64,000 bases of DNA. Source: Actinomycetes bacterium (GTDB lineage: Bacteria > Actinomycetota > Actinomycetes > Actinomycetales > Microbacteriaceae). Below, one piece after another: positions 1 through 7,657 of this stretch; the first letter of the stretch is position 1, and every line of letters starts with the position of its first letter. The translations under genes were made by a program, and so were the position numbers. The stretch lies in contig JAEYVZ010000053.1 of assembly GCA_023431405.1 (NCBI GenBank), positions 1 through 64,000 on the forward strand. Direction: 5' to 3'. The notes under the pieces are model-generated. The model did not search any database and had not been told where the DNA came from. It was given only the letters and a program-made list of their open reading frames with translations.

Positions 1-1057
1 CCCCGAGACCCCCGCCGAGGAAACGCCCGACGCGGACAACGATGCGGACGAGTCCGCAGACAAGGAGGAAGTCGTGACCGATATCGCGACTCTGCCCGAG
101 GGCGTCGCTAGCCCCGCGGGCAACGACAAGGCGGACGCGTCCGCCGAAGGCCTGTTCGCTGCGATCGCCAAGGCAGAACGCAGCGGTGACAAGTCCGGCC
201 TGTTCGCCATCGCGAACATCCAGCACAGCGGCCCGTCTGGTGCCACCATCGGCGCAGACACCCAGCGCCCGGCCTACGAAGGCGAGCTGTGGAAGCGCCA
301 GCCCTACCAGCCGGTCTTCATGCCTCTGCTCAACGAGCAGACGCTGACGAGCTACAAGGTTGACGGGTGGCGCTGGGTGACCGAGCCCGCCGTCGGCGAC
401 TACTCGGGCAACGTGTCCGAGGTCCCGTCGAACGCAGTGGACACCGAGCCCGTGAGCGTCACCGCCCAGCGTCTCGCGGGCGGCCACAAGATCGACCGCC
501 GATTCCAGGACTTCGGCGACCAGAGCGTCATCGAGTCCTACTTCCGTCTCCAGGCTGAAGACGTTGTGCGCAAGCTCGACGGCAAGGCCCTCGCCGCGAT
601 CATTGCCGGCGCCACCGCCGAGACCGTGACCAGCAAACTGTACACAGGCAGCGAGGCCTACCCGGTCGGTATCGCTGGCATCGTCGATGGCGCGCTCGGC
701 GTGATCGCCTCGGAGAACGTCCCGACCTTCGCGGTTGTCTCGCCGGAGCTGTGGCGCGACATCGTGCTGACCGGCAAGAATGACGTGCTGGCGTACCTTC
801 AGGCGGGCTTCGGTCTGACCGAAGGGTCGCTGGACGGATTCAAGATCCGCCCCGGCGCTGTCGGCACCGGCAAGGTCATCGTCGGCGCGAAGCCCGCGCT
901 GTCGTTCTACCGCACGCCGGGCATCCGCGTGGATGCCGTCGACCCGCACAACGGGTCCATCGATCCGGCCGTCTTCGCCTACTACGCGACCCTGCTGCAC
1001 AACGGCGCCGCCATCAAGTCGGTCGACACGTCGACCTACGACGACGGCGCAGCCTGA
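1..1057 (+). CDS. Phage major capsid protein, 5' end missing (possibly fused to an upstream protease/scaffold part)
   Basis: The product would be the HK97-fold shell protein of the phage head. The frame is open from the window edge; its first 24 codons encode a very acidic Pro/Glu/Asp linker. The capsid-like part starts near the GTG at 74 (327 residues from there). The core carries typical capsid features: an N-terminal arm, a middle section with GWRWVTEPAVGDY, and a C-terminal part reading PTFAVVSPELWRDIV and KVIVGAKPALSFYRTPGIRV that resembles the P-domain and A-domain of HK97-like capsids. The acidic upstream frame suggests that it continues a maturation protease or scaffold domain in one polypeptide, as known for some phages. 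It could also simply be the delta domain of a longer capsid precursor. The next gene follows after 17 nt. Confidence 0.8.
   Translation, partial: PETPAEETPDADNDADESADKEEVVTDIATLPEGVASPAGNDKADASAEGLFAAIAKAERSGDKSGLFAIANIQHSGPSGATIGADTQRPAYEGELWKRQPYQPVFMPLLNEQTLTSYKVDGWRWVTEPAVGDYSGNVSEVPSNAVDTEPVSVTAQRLAGGHKIDRRFQDFGDQSVIESYFRLQAEDVVRKLDGKALAAIIAGATAETVTSKLYTGSEAYPVGIAGIVDGALGVIASENVPTFAVVSPELWRDIVLTGKNDVLAYLQAGFGLTEGSLDGFKIRPGAVGTGKVIVGAKPALSFYRTPGIRVDAVDPHNGSIDPAVFAYYATLLHNGAAIKSVDTSTYDDGAA
62..76 (+). promoter_or_regulatory. Strong internal ribosome binding site and GTG start inside the capsid reading frame
   Basis: AAGGAGG at 62-68 lies 5 nt before a GTG at 74 that is in frame with the open frame entering from the left. 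It could allow free capsid protein to be made from within a longer fused gene. The same bases also encode Lys-Glu-Glu in the acidic linker, so the match may be partly a coding coincidence. Confidence 0.45.
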
Positions 1058-1074
1058 TCCGCGGGGCGTAGGCA

Positions 1075-1443
1075 ATGGCTACCTGGCACACTCCCGAGTC
1101 CGCGCGAGCGGGCTGGCTCGGCGCACCTCCCGACGAGGTGCTCATCGAGCTGCTGGAGGTTGCGCGCCTGGAAGTCGTTGCCTACGCCCCGCCGCTCGAT
1201 CCGACAGACACCGAGACAGTCTCGCCCGCTGAGGGCGCCCCGTACGTCGTGCAGACGGTCCCGGAGGGGTATCGCTGGGCTCAGCGCCAGCATGCCCGCA
1301 ATGTCTGGAATGCGAGCACGGTCAACGCATCGGGCGGCTTCGGCGCGCAGGGTGAAGGATTCGGGCTCACGGTGTTCCCGCTCGATTGGTCCATCAAGCA
1401 GCGCTTGCGCCCCCGGACCCTGTTCGGAGGGACGGTCGCATGA
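1075..1443 (+). CDS. Phage head-tail connector (adaptor) protein
   Basis: This 122-residue protein sits directly after the capsid gene, where actinobacterial siphoviruses encode the first head-completion protein. Such adaptors bind the portal ring and extend the DNA channel. The C-terminal half, with RWAQRQHARNVWNAS, a glycine-rich stretch (GGFGAQGEGFG) and the ending PLDWSIKQRLRPR, matches the pattern I know from head-to-tail adaptors of Microbacterium and Mycobacterium phages. The start ATG follows the capsid stop by 17 nt. The stop overlaps the next start as ATGA, suggesting translational coupling. The family assignment rests on position and this motif pattern only. Confidence 0.65.
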   Translation: MATWHTPESARAGWLGAPPDEVLIELLEVARLEVVAYAPPLDPTDTETVSPAEGAPYVVQTVPEGYRWAQRQHARNVWNASTVNASGGFGAQGEGFGLTVFPLDWSIKQRLRPRTLFGGTVA

Positions 1444-1811
1444 CCTGGCGCTCTGACATCCTCGACGCGATTAGCAACTACATCCCGGCCGGCTGGGATG
1501 CCATCGACTACACGGACGAGCCTGGCGACATCCAGCGCCCCGTCGTGATGTGCGACATCCGCACCATCCGTCCGGGAGCCACGTTCGGGGCGCTCGCGGT
1601 CGACGCAACCCTGTTCCTCCTGCACCCCGTTATGCAGAACGCCAAGGCCACCGCCGACGCCCTGGACGACGCCCTGCTCGTCATCGTCCCCGGTCTCTTC
1701 CAGGGCCGCGCGGGCCAGGGCGCGGAGGCAACACCCGGCATCTTCCCCAACACCGAACTGCCGTGCTGGCAGATCACGCTCAGCTTCCCAATCAGCTTCC
1801 CCAAGGAGTAA
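1440..1811 (+). CDS. Phage tail terminator-like (head-tail joining) protein
   Basis: The protein has 123 residues, starting MTWRSDILDAI. The start at 1440 overlaps the previous stop (ATGA), which makes it preferable to the longer upstream frame. The layout of an N-terminal helix, PVVMCDIRTI, a long middle helix (NAKATADALDDALLVIV) and a final strand QITLSFPISFPKE fits small tail-terminator or neck proteins. These cap the tail tube and join it to the head. Its place just before the tail tube gene supports this. There is no sequence motif that proves the function. Confidence 0.5.
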   Translation: MTWRSDILDAISNYIPAGWDAIDYTDEPGDIQRPVVMCDIRTIRPGATFGALAVDATLFLLHPVMQNAKATADALDDALLVIVPGLFQGRAGQGAEATPGIFPNTELPCWQITLSFPISFPKE

Positions 1812-1816
1812 CCGCC

Positions 1817-2227
1817 ATGGCCACCATCACCATCGACCCGATCATCCTCAACGACGTGACTCTCACCGTCGGCACCGACGACTACCAGGCGCACGTCTCA
1901 CAGGTCGAGTTCACGCCGTCCTCGTCTACTGTGACGTGGAAGGGTCTCACGCCCTCGAGCGTCCACAGCTTCGGCACGACGGCGACGTGGACCTGCACCC
2001 TCGCTTACGCGCAGGACTGGACGACCGCGAACTCGCTCTCGCAGTACCTCTTCGCGAACGAGGGTGAGTCGGTCGAGATGACGTTCGAGCCGAAGGCCGG
2101 TGGCCCGTCGTTCACCGCCACGGTCATCATCACGCCGGGAGCCATCGGTGGGTCGGTGGATTCGGTTGCCGTTGCCACCGTGACGCTCGGCGTCTCGGGC
2201 AAGCCTGCGCTCGTCCCGGCAGCGTAA
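1817..2227 (+). CDS. Phage major tail (tube) protein
   Basis: This 136-residue, beta-rich protein is full of Thr, Ser and Val (VTLTVGTDDYQAHVSQVEFTP, WTCTLAYAQDWTTANS, FEPKAGGPSFTATV). Composition, size and position before the tape measure gene are typical of the tube subunit that polymerises around the tape measure. A good ribosome binding site, AAGGAG at 1803-1808, lies inside the end of the preceding gene, 8 nt before the ATG at 1817. Longer upstream starts in the same frame lack such a site and overlap the neighbour completely. Confidence 0.7.
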   Translation: MATITIDPIILNDVTLTVGTDDYQAHVSQVEFTPSSSTVTWKGLTPSSVHSFGTTATWTCTLAYAQDWTTANSLSQYLFANEGESVEMTFEPKAGGPSFTATVIITPGAIGGSVDSVAVATVTLGVSGKPALVPAA

Positions 2228-2231
2228 GCCG

Positions 2232-2723
2232 ATGCAGCTCGACGCCCGCAGGTCGCCGAGCCTCTCCGCGGCTATCGAGGTCATGGCCACTATGCCGCGG
2301 GAGGTGGCGAAGACGACCCGCTCCTACAGCAAGGCCATCATCGCGCCCGAGTGGCGCAAAGGGCTGGCCGAGCGCGCCCCCGCCGAGAAGATGTTCCACA
2401 CCCGGCTCGTAACCCCATCCACCGTGTACGTCACCGACCGTGGAGCGCGCCTGGTGGCAGGTTCTGACCGCGCTGACAACTTCACCCGCGAGACCGAGTT
2501 CGGCGGCAAGCGGAACGAGTTCAACGAGTACATGCGCCGCTCACGCCGCGGCGGCACCCATGATGTTCGGCGGCGCACGAAGGCGCAGTTCTACAACTTC
2601 AAGCCGAAGGGGTACGTCGTGTACCCCACGGCATCGGACATGATTCCGCGCGTTGCCGCTCTGTGGGTCCAAATCGTCCTCCGCACCGGCCACGACATGC
2701 TCGAAGCGAGGCTCGGCCGATGA
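2232..2723 (+). CDS. Phage protein of unknown function between tail tube and tape measure genes
   Basis: This basic 163-residue protein (many Arg and Lys, e.g. MRRSRRGGTHDVRRRTKAQFY) begins 4 nt after the tail tube stop and overlaps the tape measure start by ATGA. Most siphoviruses encode two tail assembly chaperones joined by a programmed frameshift at this place. This protein is not acidic or helical enough to look like one, and I see no frameshift partner. It could be a head or tail completion protein; HK97 gp10-like proteins are of similar size and charge. I do not recognise the family. Confidence 0.55.
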   Translation: MQLDARRSPSLSAAIEVMATMPREVAKTTRSYSKAIIAPEWRKGLAERAPAEKMFHTRLVTPSTVYVTDRGARLVAGSDRADNFTRETEFGGKRNEFNEYMRRSRRGGTHDVRRRTKAQFYNFKPKGYVVYPTASDMIPRVAALWVQIVLRTGHDMLEARLGR

Positions 2724-3928
2724 GCAAGAAGATCGTCGTCGACATCGGGCTCAACACGTCCGATATCGCCAAGGGAGCCAAGGACGGAGAGCGTGCGCTC
2801 GAGAAACTCGAGAGCGCCGTCGCCGATGCCGGCCGCTCCGGCCGCGACCTGAACGACATCGAGGACGGCCTCAAAGACATCGACCGGCAGGCGGACAAGA
2901 CCGAGCGTGCTGTCGGCGACGTGGAATCCGCAGCGAAGGATGCTGGCCGCGACGGCTCCCGCGAACTGGACGATCTTGAGGACTCGCTGCGCGATGTCCA
3001 GCGCCAGTCGCAGAAGACTGAGCGCGCGGTCGATGACATCGGCGACGGTGGCCGATCGGGATTCGGCAAGGCAAGCGAGGCGTCGTCGGAGTTCAAGGAC
3101 GAAGCACTGTCCAACATCTCCGAGATCGCGTCGTCATTCGATGGCTCGATGGAGTCGATCGGTGAACTCGCGCAGGGCACTCTGGGTGGTCTCGCTACGA
3201 GCACGATCCCTGGCATCGCGGCGGCTGCAGTGCCGGCTGCGGCGGCAATCGGCCTGATCACCTCCAACTGGGAGAAGGTGCAGGAGGCTACCGAGGAGGC
3301 CCGTGAGAGCGCCTACGAGTACGGGCTCACGGTCGCCGCGTCCGGCGACTTCGCCGCGACAGCCGATCGCCTGCGGGAACTGACCCAGAGCACCGAAGGC
3401 CTCAAGAAGGTCCAAGACCTCGCCGTCGCGACCGGCTGGGACCAGAAGCGCATCGTCACGGCGCTGGCCACCGGCGACGGTCTGCCCGCGCTCAAGAAGG
3501 CCTTCGACGAGAACTCGCTCTCCACGAACATCGCCATGGGGCGACTGAGCGAACTTCAGGGCGTCATCACGGGCACGGCAGAGGGCTTCGACCTCGCCAC
3601 CGACGCGGCCCACCTGAACGACGCCGCGATGTACGACCTCGTGGTGTCGACCGGTAAGGCCACCGGCAAGATGAACGAACTCGGTCAGCAGATCTACGCG
3701 ATGCCCGACGGCACCGAGATTGTCGTGGACGCGAAGACCAAGACGGCGCGCGAGAAGCTCGACGACGTAGCGGACCAGACCAAGAAACTCCCCGACGGGT
3801 CGGTGGACGTGAAGTACAGCGTCGATGACCGGCGGGTGCGCGGGTATAGGCCGCCGACGCTGCGCGGCACGATCATCTACGAGGCGAGCCAGGGCGGCGC
3901 ATACAACTCGCGGAGGCAGCCGCTATGA
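2720..3928 (+). CDS. Phage tape measure protein, very short
   Basis: The 402 residues are mostly helical. They begin MSKKIVVDIGLNTSD, the strand-rich start common to tape measure proteins, followed by an Asp/Glu/Arg-rich coiled-coil region. That region holds two near-copies of one heptad block (residues about 44-68 and 83-107, offset 39). A hydrophobic Ala/Gly/Ile stretch follows at about 153-180. The protein sets tail length and enters the cell with the DNA. At roughly 1.5 angstrom per residue (known rule) the tail would be about 60 nm. The start at 2720 overlaps the previous stop as ATGA, and the stop overlaps the next start. Confidence 0.75.
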   Translation: MSKKIVVDIGLNTSDIAKGAKDGERALEKLESAVADAGRSGRDLNDIEDGLKDIDRQADKTERAVGDVESAAKDAGRDGSRELDDLEDSLRDVQRQSQKTERAVDDIGDGGRSGFGKASEASSEFKDEALSNISEIASSFDGSMESIGELAQGTLGGLATSTIPGIAAAAVPAAAAIGLITSNWEKVQEATEEARESAYEYGLTVAASGDFAATADRLRELTQSTEGLKKVQDLAVATGWDQKRIVTALATGDGLPALKKAFDENSLSTNIAMGRLSELQGVITGTAEGFDLATDAAHLNDAAMYDLVVSTGKATGKMNELGQQIYAMPDGTEIVVDAKTKTAREKLDDVADQTKKLPDGSVDVKYSVDDRRVRGYRPPTLRGTIIYEASQGGAYNSRRQPL

Positions 3929-4290
3929 GCACCACGATCACCGCCACCGCAACGAGCGCCACAGTGTCCCCACTGCTCGTGCTCGGATATGAAGCGACCC
4001 GCACCTCCCGCAACATCGTCCATGACCTCCTTGACGGTGGCATCGGCATCGTGTTCACCGCACCGCGCCTCCGCTCCGGAACTCTGGAGCTGCTGTTCGA
4101 CAGCGAATCGGCCGCATTCGACGCGCTCAGCCTGCACGAGCAGGAGACGACGTTCACCCTCGCCGATGACGACCGGGCAGCGGTGAACATGACCTATGTC
4201 GTCGGCGAGGGGAATCTCACGATCACCCTCGATGACGAGACCCGATTCGCCTGGGTGGTTGCCGTGCCGTACCAGGAGGTCAGCGCGTGA
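3925..4290 (+). CDS. Phage minor tail protein (distal-tail-like)
   Basis: This 121-residue, beta-rich protein directly follows the tape measure gene, the usual place of the distal tail protein that caps the tube. It contains strands such as GIGIVFTAPRLRSGTLELLFDS and a C-terminal NLTITLDDETRFAWVVAVPYQEV, resembling the tube-like fold of distal tail proteins. It is much shorter than the usual 250 or more residues, so it would be a minimal version. ATGA overlaps exist on both sides, so it is tightly coupled to the tape measure and hub genes. Confidence 0.55.
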   Translation: MSTTITATATSATVSPLLVLGYEATRTSRNIVHDLLDGGIGIVFTAPRLRSGTLELLFDSESAAFDALSLHEQETTFTLADDDRAAVNMTYVVGEGNLTITLDDETRFAWVVAVPYQEVSA

Positions 4291-5978
4291 CGACCCCACT
4301 GCTTCGCCCCTTCGCCACGGTCGCGATTGAGGACTCCGACCTCCCCGTCTCGGAAGGCTCGGTCAGGCTCGACGCGATGAGCGTGCCCTACGGCTCAGCA
4401 TCACTCACCGTGCCTCTCACTGACCTGTCACTGGCCGAGGACATCGACCCTCGAGACGGGCAGCGCATCCAGCTCACGGCGGGCGACGACGAGCGAGGCA
4501 CATCGCGGACGTTCGACCTCGGGCTCCGCTCGCGTGAGGTCGACCACAAGCAGAAGACCATCCGTCTGACGCTGGCAACAGATGAGGCGATCCTCCAGGA
4601 GTATGCGCCGCTGGCGGATGTCGACTTGTGGGACTACCGGACCAGCCTGCGCAGCGTCGTCAATCAGGTGCTCGCCGCCTGCATCCCTGGGGCCGCACTC
4701 GAAGCGACTCCGCACCGCGACGCCAATGTGACGCCGCGGTGGGAACAGGTCAACCTCATCACCAACCCCCGAGGAACCGTCGATGCAACGGGCTGGGGCT
4801 CGAGCCTCAGCGGCGGCGTGGCGGGGACAGTCGGCACCATCGGCACCAGCCTCACCGTCGACGGAGCCGCGGTCGGAACGTCCCTCCGGCTGAGCATCAC
4901 CACCACCGGCACCGGCAACGCGCTCCTGCGATACGGGGACGCCAACGGCCCGAAGGTAAACGCTGGCGACCTGTACACCTTCAGCGGGTGGCTGTTCCAC
5001 AACGCGGGCACCGGCATCCAGAAGAACGGGCGGCTCATCCTCCGTTTCCTGAACGCAGCCGGCGCGACGCTCTCCGAGAAGGTCGTCAACAAGTCGACCC
5101 TGCTCAGCGACTCGTGGGAGAAGTTCACTGTCACCCACCTCGCACCGCCGAACACGGATCGCGCGATCCTCTACGCGGGCGTGACCAATGGCATGCCGTC
5201 CGGAACCACCGTGCGCATCACTGGCGCAGTATTCGCCGGCGGCACCCGCAACGACGTGTGGTTCGATGGAGACCGCACGGACGACACGAGTTATACGTAC
5301 GACTGGACACCGGACGCCCGCACGACACCTTCCGTGCGCGTTCCTGTGGGCGGCGAGGTAGACCCCGACTCGCTTCTGTGGCCCGCGGGCGTGACCGCGT
5401 GGGATTTCCTCGTCCCGCTCACCGCTGGCGCTGGACTGCGACTGTTCTGCGACGAGCAGCGACGCTGGCGGCTCATCGACCCCGACGAGTACCACGTTCC
5501 CGGCGTCGTCAGCCTGTCGCCCACAGTCGCCACCGAAGGGGCTGACCTCATCAGCCGAGACAACCCCGAGGTGTACTGCACAGGCGTCGTGGTCCGCTAC
5601 GGCTGGACCGACGCGCAGGGCGTGCGCAAGACGAAGGTCGACACCGCGGGTACAGCCGGCGTGCTGCTCGTCTTCGAACTCGAGCGCCCGTTCCCCGGTG
5701 CGGGCGTCGCCGCCGCAATCCTCTCGCGTCGCTCCGGTCAGGGGCGTGTGCAGGAGGTCACGGCGCTCGCACGCTGGAACGCCACGCCCTCGCAACAGGC
5801 GAACGTCTCCCTGCCGGGCGCAATCGAACAGATCGGCCAAGTCGAGGCCATCGAGTGGGGTCTCTCCAACGGCCTCATGAACGTCAAGACCCGCGCTCTC
5901 ACCGACATCATCCCCGGCTCGATCAACGCGCTTGCCGGGACCATCAACGCCCTCACGGGCACGATCGACGCTCTCTAG
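4287..5978 (+). CDS. Phage minor tail (hub) protein with an inserted carbohydrate-binding-like domain
   Basis: The protein has 563 residues. The first 150 and the part after about 345 resemble the baseplate hub of siphoviruses (SREVDHKQKTIRLTLATDE; then LWPAGVTAWDFLVPLTAGAGLR). Between them lies a lectin-like block at about 155-341. It starts NLITNPRGTVDATGWG and ends WFDGDRTDDTSYTYDWT, the pattern I know from carbohydrate-binding modules in actinophage minor tail proteins. The C-terminus carries heptad-like repeats (INALAGTINALTGTIDAL). Such proteins contact the cell wall during adsorption. The start overlaps the preceding stop; the next gene follows an AGGAGG site. Confidence 0.7.
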   Translation: MTTPLLRPFATVAIEDSDLPVSEGSVRLDAMSVPYGSASLTVPLTDLSLAEDIDPRDGQRIQLTAGDDERGTSRTFDLGLRSREVDHKQKTIRLTLATDEAILQEYAPLADVDLWDYRTSLRSVVNQVLAACIPGAALEATPHRDANVTPRWEQVNLITNPRGTVDATGWGSSLSGGVAGTVGTIGTSLTVDGAAVGTSLRLSITTTGTGNALLRYGDANGPKVNAGDLYTFSGWLFHNAGTGIQKNGRLILRFLNAAGATLSEKVVNKSTLLSDSWEKFTVTHLAPPNTDRAILYAGVTNGMPSGTTVRITGAVFAGGTRNDVWFDGDRTDDTSYTYDWTPDARTTPSVRVPVGGEVDPDSLLWPAGVTAWDFLVPLTAGAGLRLFCDEQRRWRLIDPDEYHVPGVVSLSPTVATEGADLISRDNPEVYCTGVVVRYGWTDAQGVRKTKVDTAGTAGVLLVFELERPFPGAGVAAAILSRRSGQGRVQEVTALARWNATPSQQANVSLPGAIEQIGQVEAIEWGLSNGLMNVKTRALTDIIPGSINALAGTINALTGTIDAL

Positions 5979-5986
5979 GAGGACGC

Positions 5987-6814
5987 ATGGCTATCGGAGA
6001 CGCCGCAGCCGCGGCCGGAATGGATCTCGTGTCGGGCGCCGAGCAGGCAAACACGCTCGACACCGAAGACAACCGGACCCGCGACTACATTGTCCAGTTC
6101 ACCACCTGGGCGAAGATCACAGGCAAGCCCCTCAGCTTCCCGAACTCGGACGTGTCCGGCGCTGCCGCAGTCTCAGCCGCCGGCAAGCTCGCTCGATTCG
6201 GCGAGACTGGCCACCTGTCGTTTCCGTCGCCCGTGAGCGGCAACCACCCTGCTACGAAGTCCTACGTCGATGACACGGCTGGGTCCGCGTCGGTGTCGGC
6301 CGGGTCGCTGATGCGCCGCAACTCTTCCGGGCAGGTCAGCGTCGGGAGCCCCACGAGCGGCAACCACGCGACACCGAAGGATTACGTCGACGAGCAGGTC
6401 GACACGGCCGTCGATATCGCTGGGCAGGCGATCGACGGCTTCCTCGATAGCGCGGTGTACTCCCGGACCCTCAGCGGCAGCTACCGAAACGTGTACGTCA
6501 ACAGCAACGGCACACTCGGTTGGGTGCCGTCCTCGCGCACGGTGAAGAAGAACATCACGAACTGGACACCTGACCGACAGGCCATCCTTGCGATGCAGCT
6601 CGTCCAGTTCCAGTACAAGGTCGCGATCGACCCTGACGGCGCGATCCAGCACGGCCTCATCGCCGAGCAGCTCGATGAACTCGGCCTGCACTGGCTCGTT
6701 GACTACGGCACCACCGGAACACCGGAAGGCGTCCGCTACGACCTCATCGGCCTTGCGCTGCTGTCGGTGGTGCAGGATCACGAGGCGCGCCTGGCGGCGC
6801 TGGAGGCGTCCTAG
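5987..6814 (+). CDS. Phage tail fibre with C-terminal S74-type intramolecular chaperone
   Basis: The protein has 275 residues. A strong AGGAGG site at 5977-5982 precedes the ATG at 5987, which fixes the start. Two similar blocks (SPVSGNHPATKSYVD near 81-95 and SPTSGNHATPKDYVD near 121-135) are typical fibre repeats. The last 95 residues look like the S74 peptidase chaperone: SSRTVKKNI near 182-190, then LMQ-type helix, FQYKVAIDPDGAIQHGLIAEQ, and a final coiled coil ending HEARLAALEAS. In the family a Ser/Lys pair five residues apart carries out self-cleavage after trimerisation; here Ser182 and Lys187 have that spacing. It is probably the receptor-binding protein and is the last structural gene. 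Confidence 0.7.
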   Translation: MAIGDAAAAAGMDLVSGAEQANTLDTEDNRTRDYIVQFTTWAKITGKPLSFPNSDVSGAAAVSAAGKLARFGETGHLSFPSPVSGNHPATKSYVDDTAGSASVSAGSLMRRNSSGQVSVGSPTSGNHATPKDYVDEQVDTAVDIAGQAIDGFLDSAVYSRTLSGSYRNVYVNSNGTLGWVPSSRTVKKNITNWTPDRQAILAMQLVQFQYKVAIDPDGAIQHGLIAEQLDELGLHWLVDYGTTGTPEGVRYDLIGLALLSVVQDHEARLAALEAS

Positions 6815-6836
6815 CGCCCGACACTGGCGCGAGCGC

Positions 6837-7532
6837 CTATCTCAGATTCGCGTGCAAGTCTCGACGAATGGCTTCGATATGGTCACTTGGTAGCTCGCCA
6901 CGCAGGTCGCCGGCAGTTGCTCTGGACCTGAGGCTATCCAACCGTTCAGTCGTAGCTCGACGCTCTCCACTCAGGGCCTTGAGCACGGACAAGACCGAAT
7001 CCCGATACGCCTCGAATTGCCGGTCGAAGCCCTCCGTGCGTAGACGCATGTGCATGTTGACCAAAAGGTCAGCCCCACCTATCCAGGCATCCAGGCGCGC
7101 CGAACGCATTTCGCGTTCCGCGCTGTCGATCTCGCTCAGCATCTGTCGAATGAGGGCTTCTCGGCGTCGCTGCCTTGACCATGGCCACCTACTGGCCGAA
7201 CTGAGCCGAATATCTGCGGTGAACGGGCGGAGCAACTCGGCGATTGGGAAAACGGAAACAGCCCCCAAGGCGTACGTAAGTGCGGTCCCAGTCAAGATCC
7301 CTACCCATTCGACCTCCAGACCAACTCTGAGCGCATTGATCGCGACGATGAAGCAGCCCACTACGCAGAACGCAGCGATCGCGACCATGATCGCGAAGAC
7401 CTTTCGCCACTCACGGGAAGCGGCGAAGTTCCGCTTACGCGCAGCCCATTCGGCTGCGCTCCGCACTTCCAGCACAAGCGCGAGCGCCAGGACTGGCGTT
7501 ATCTGAGCAACAGCGGACCAATACGCTTCCAT
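6837..7532 (-). CDS. Membrane protein of unknown function at the prophage edge
   Basis: The protein has 231 residues from the ATG at 7532 (MEAYWSAVAQITPVLALALVLE). A GTG at 7634 would add 34 polar residues before the first membrane span and looks less natural. Three membrane segments are visible, at about 10-24, 46-70 and 80-105. A cytosolic helical tail of about 120 residues rich in Arg/Glu follows. The gene is convergent with the tail fibre gene, with only 22 nt between the stops. Base composition is less GC-rich than the neighbours. Genes in this position often act in superinfection exclusion or lysogenic conversion, but I see no motif that shows this. Confidence 0.6.
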   Translation of the reverse strand: MEAYWSAVAQITPVLALALVLEVRSAAEWAARKRNFAASREWRKVFAIMVAIAAFCVVGCFIVAINALRVGLEVEWVGILTGTALTYALGAVSVFPIAELLRPFTADIRLSSASRWPWSRQRRREALIRQMLSEIDSAEREMRSARLDAWIGGADLLVNMHMRLRTEGFDRQFEAYRDSVLSVLKALSGERRATTERLDSLRSRATAGDLRGELPSDHIEAIRRDLHANLR

Positions 7533-7657
7533 CCCAGTACCCCAAGCCTTCGTATGGAGCGCTTGTGGCCACAAGTGCCCCCCTGTGAGGATGAACCTAG
7601 CGATCGGGCCCGTCGCCGTTGGGAACCGACACACAGGGTATTTGACGCTAACGGCTG

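Noticed and set aside
4428..5840. 470-codon minus-strand frame opposite the tail hub gene
   Set aside because: The plus-strand gene has overlapping starts and stops with its phage neighbours; the opposite frame has none.
5971..6814. Internal near-repeats in the tail fibre as possible DNA repeats or a recombination site
   Set aside because: The similarity is at the protein level (SGNH...YVD blocks) and is typical of fibre proteins; the DNA copies differ.
6868..7506. 212-codon plus-strand frame opposite the membrane protein
   Set aside because: It lacks hydrophobic or domain structure, whereas the minus-strand frame has three clear membrane segments.
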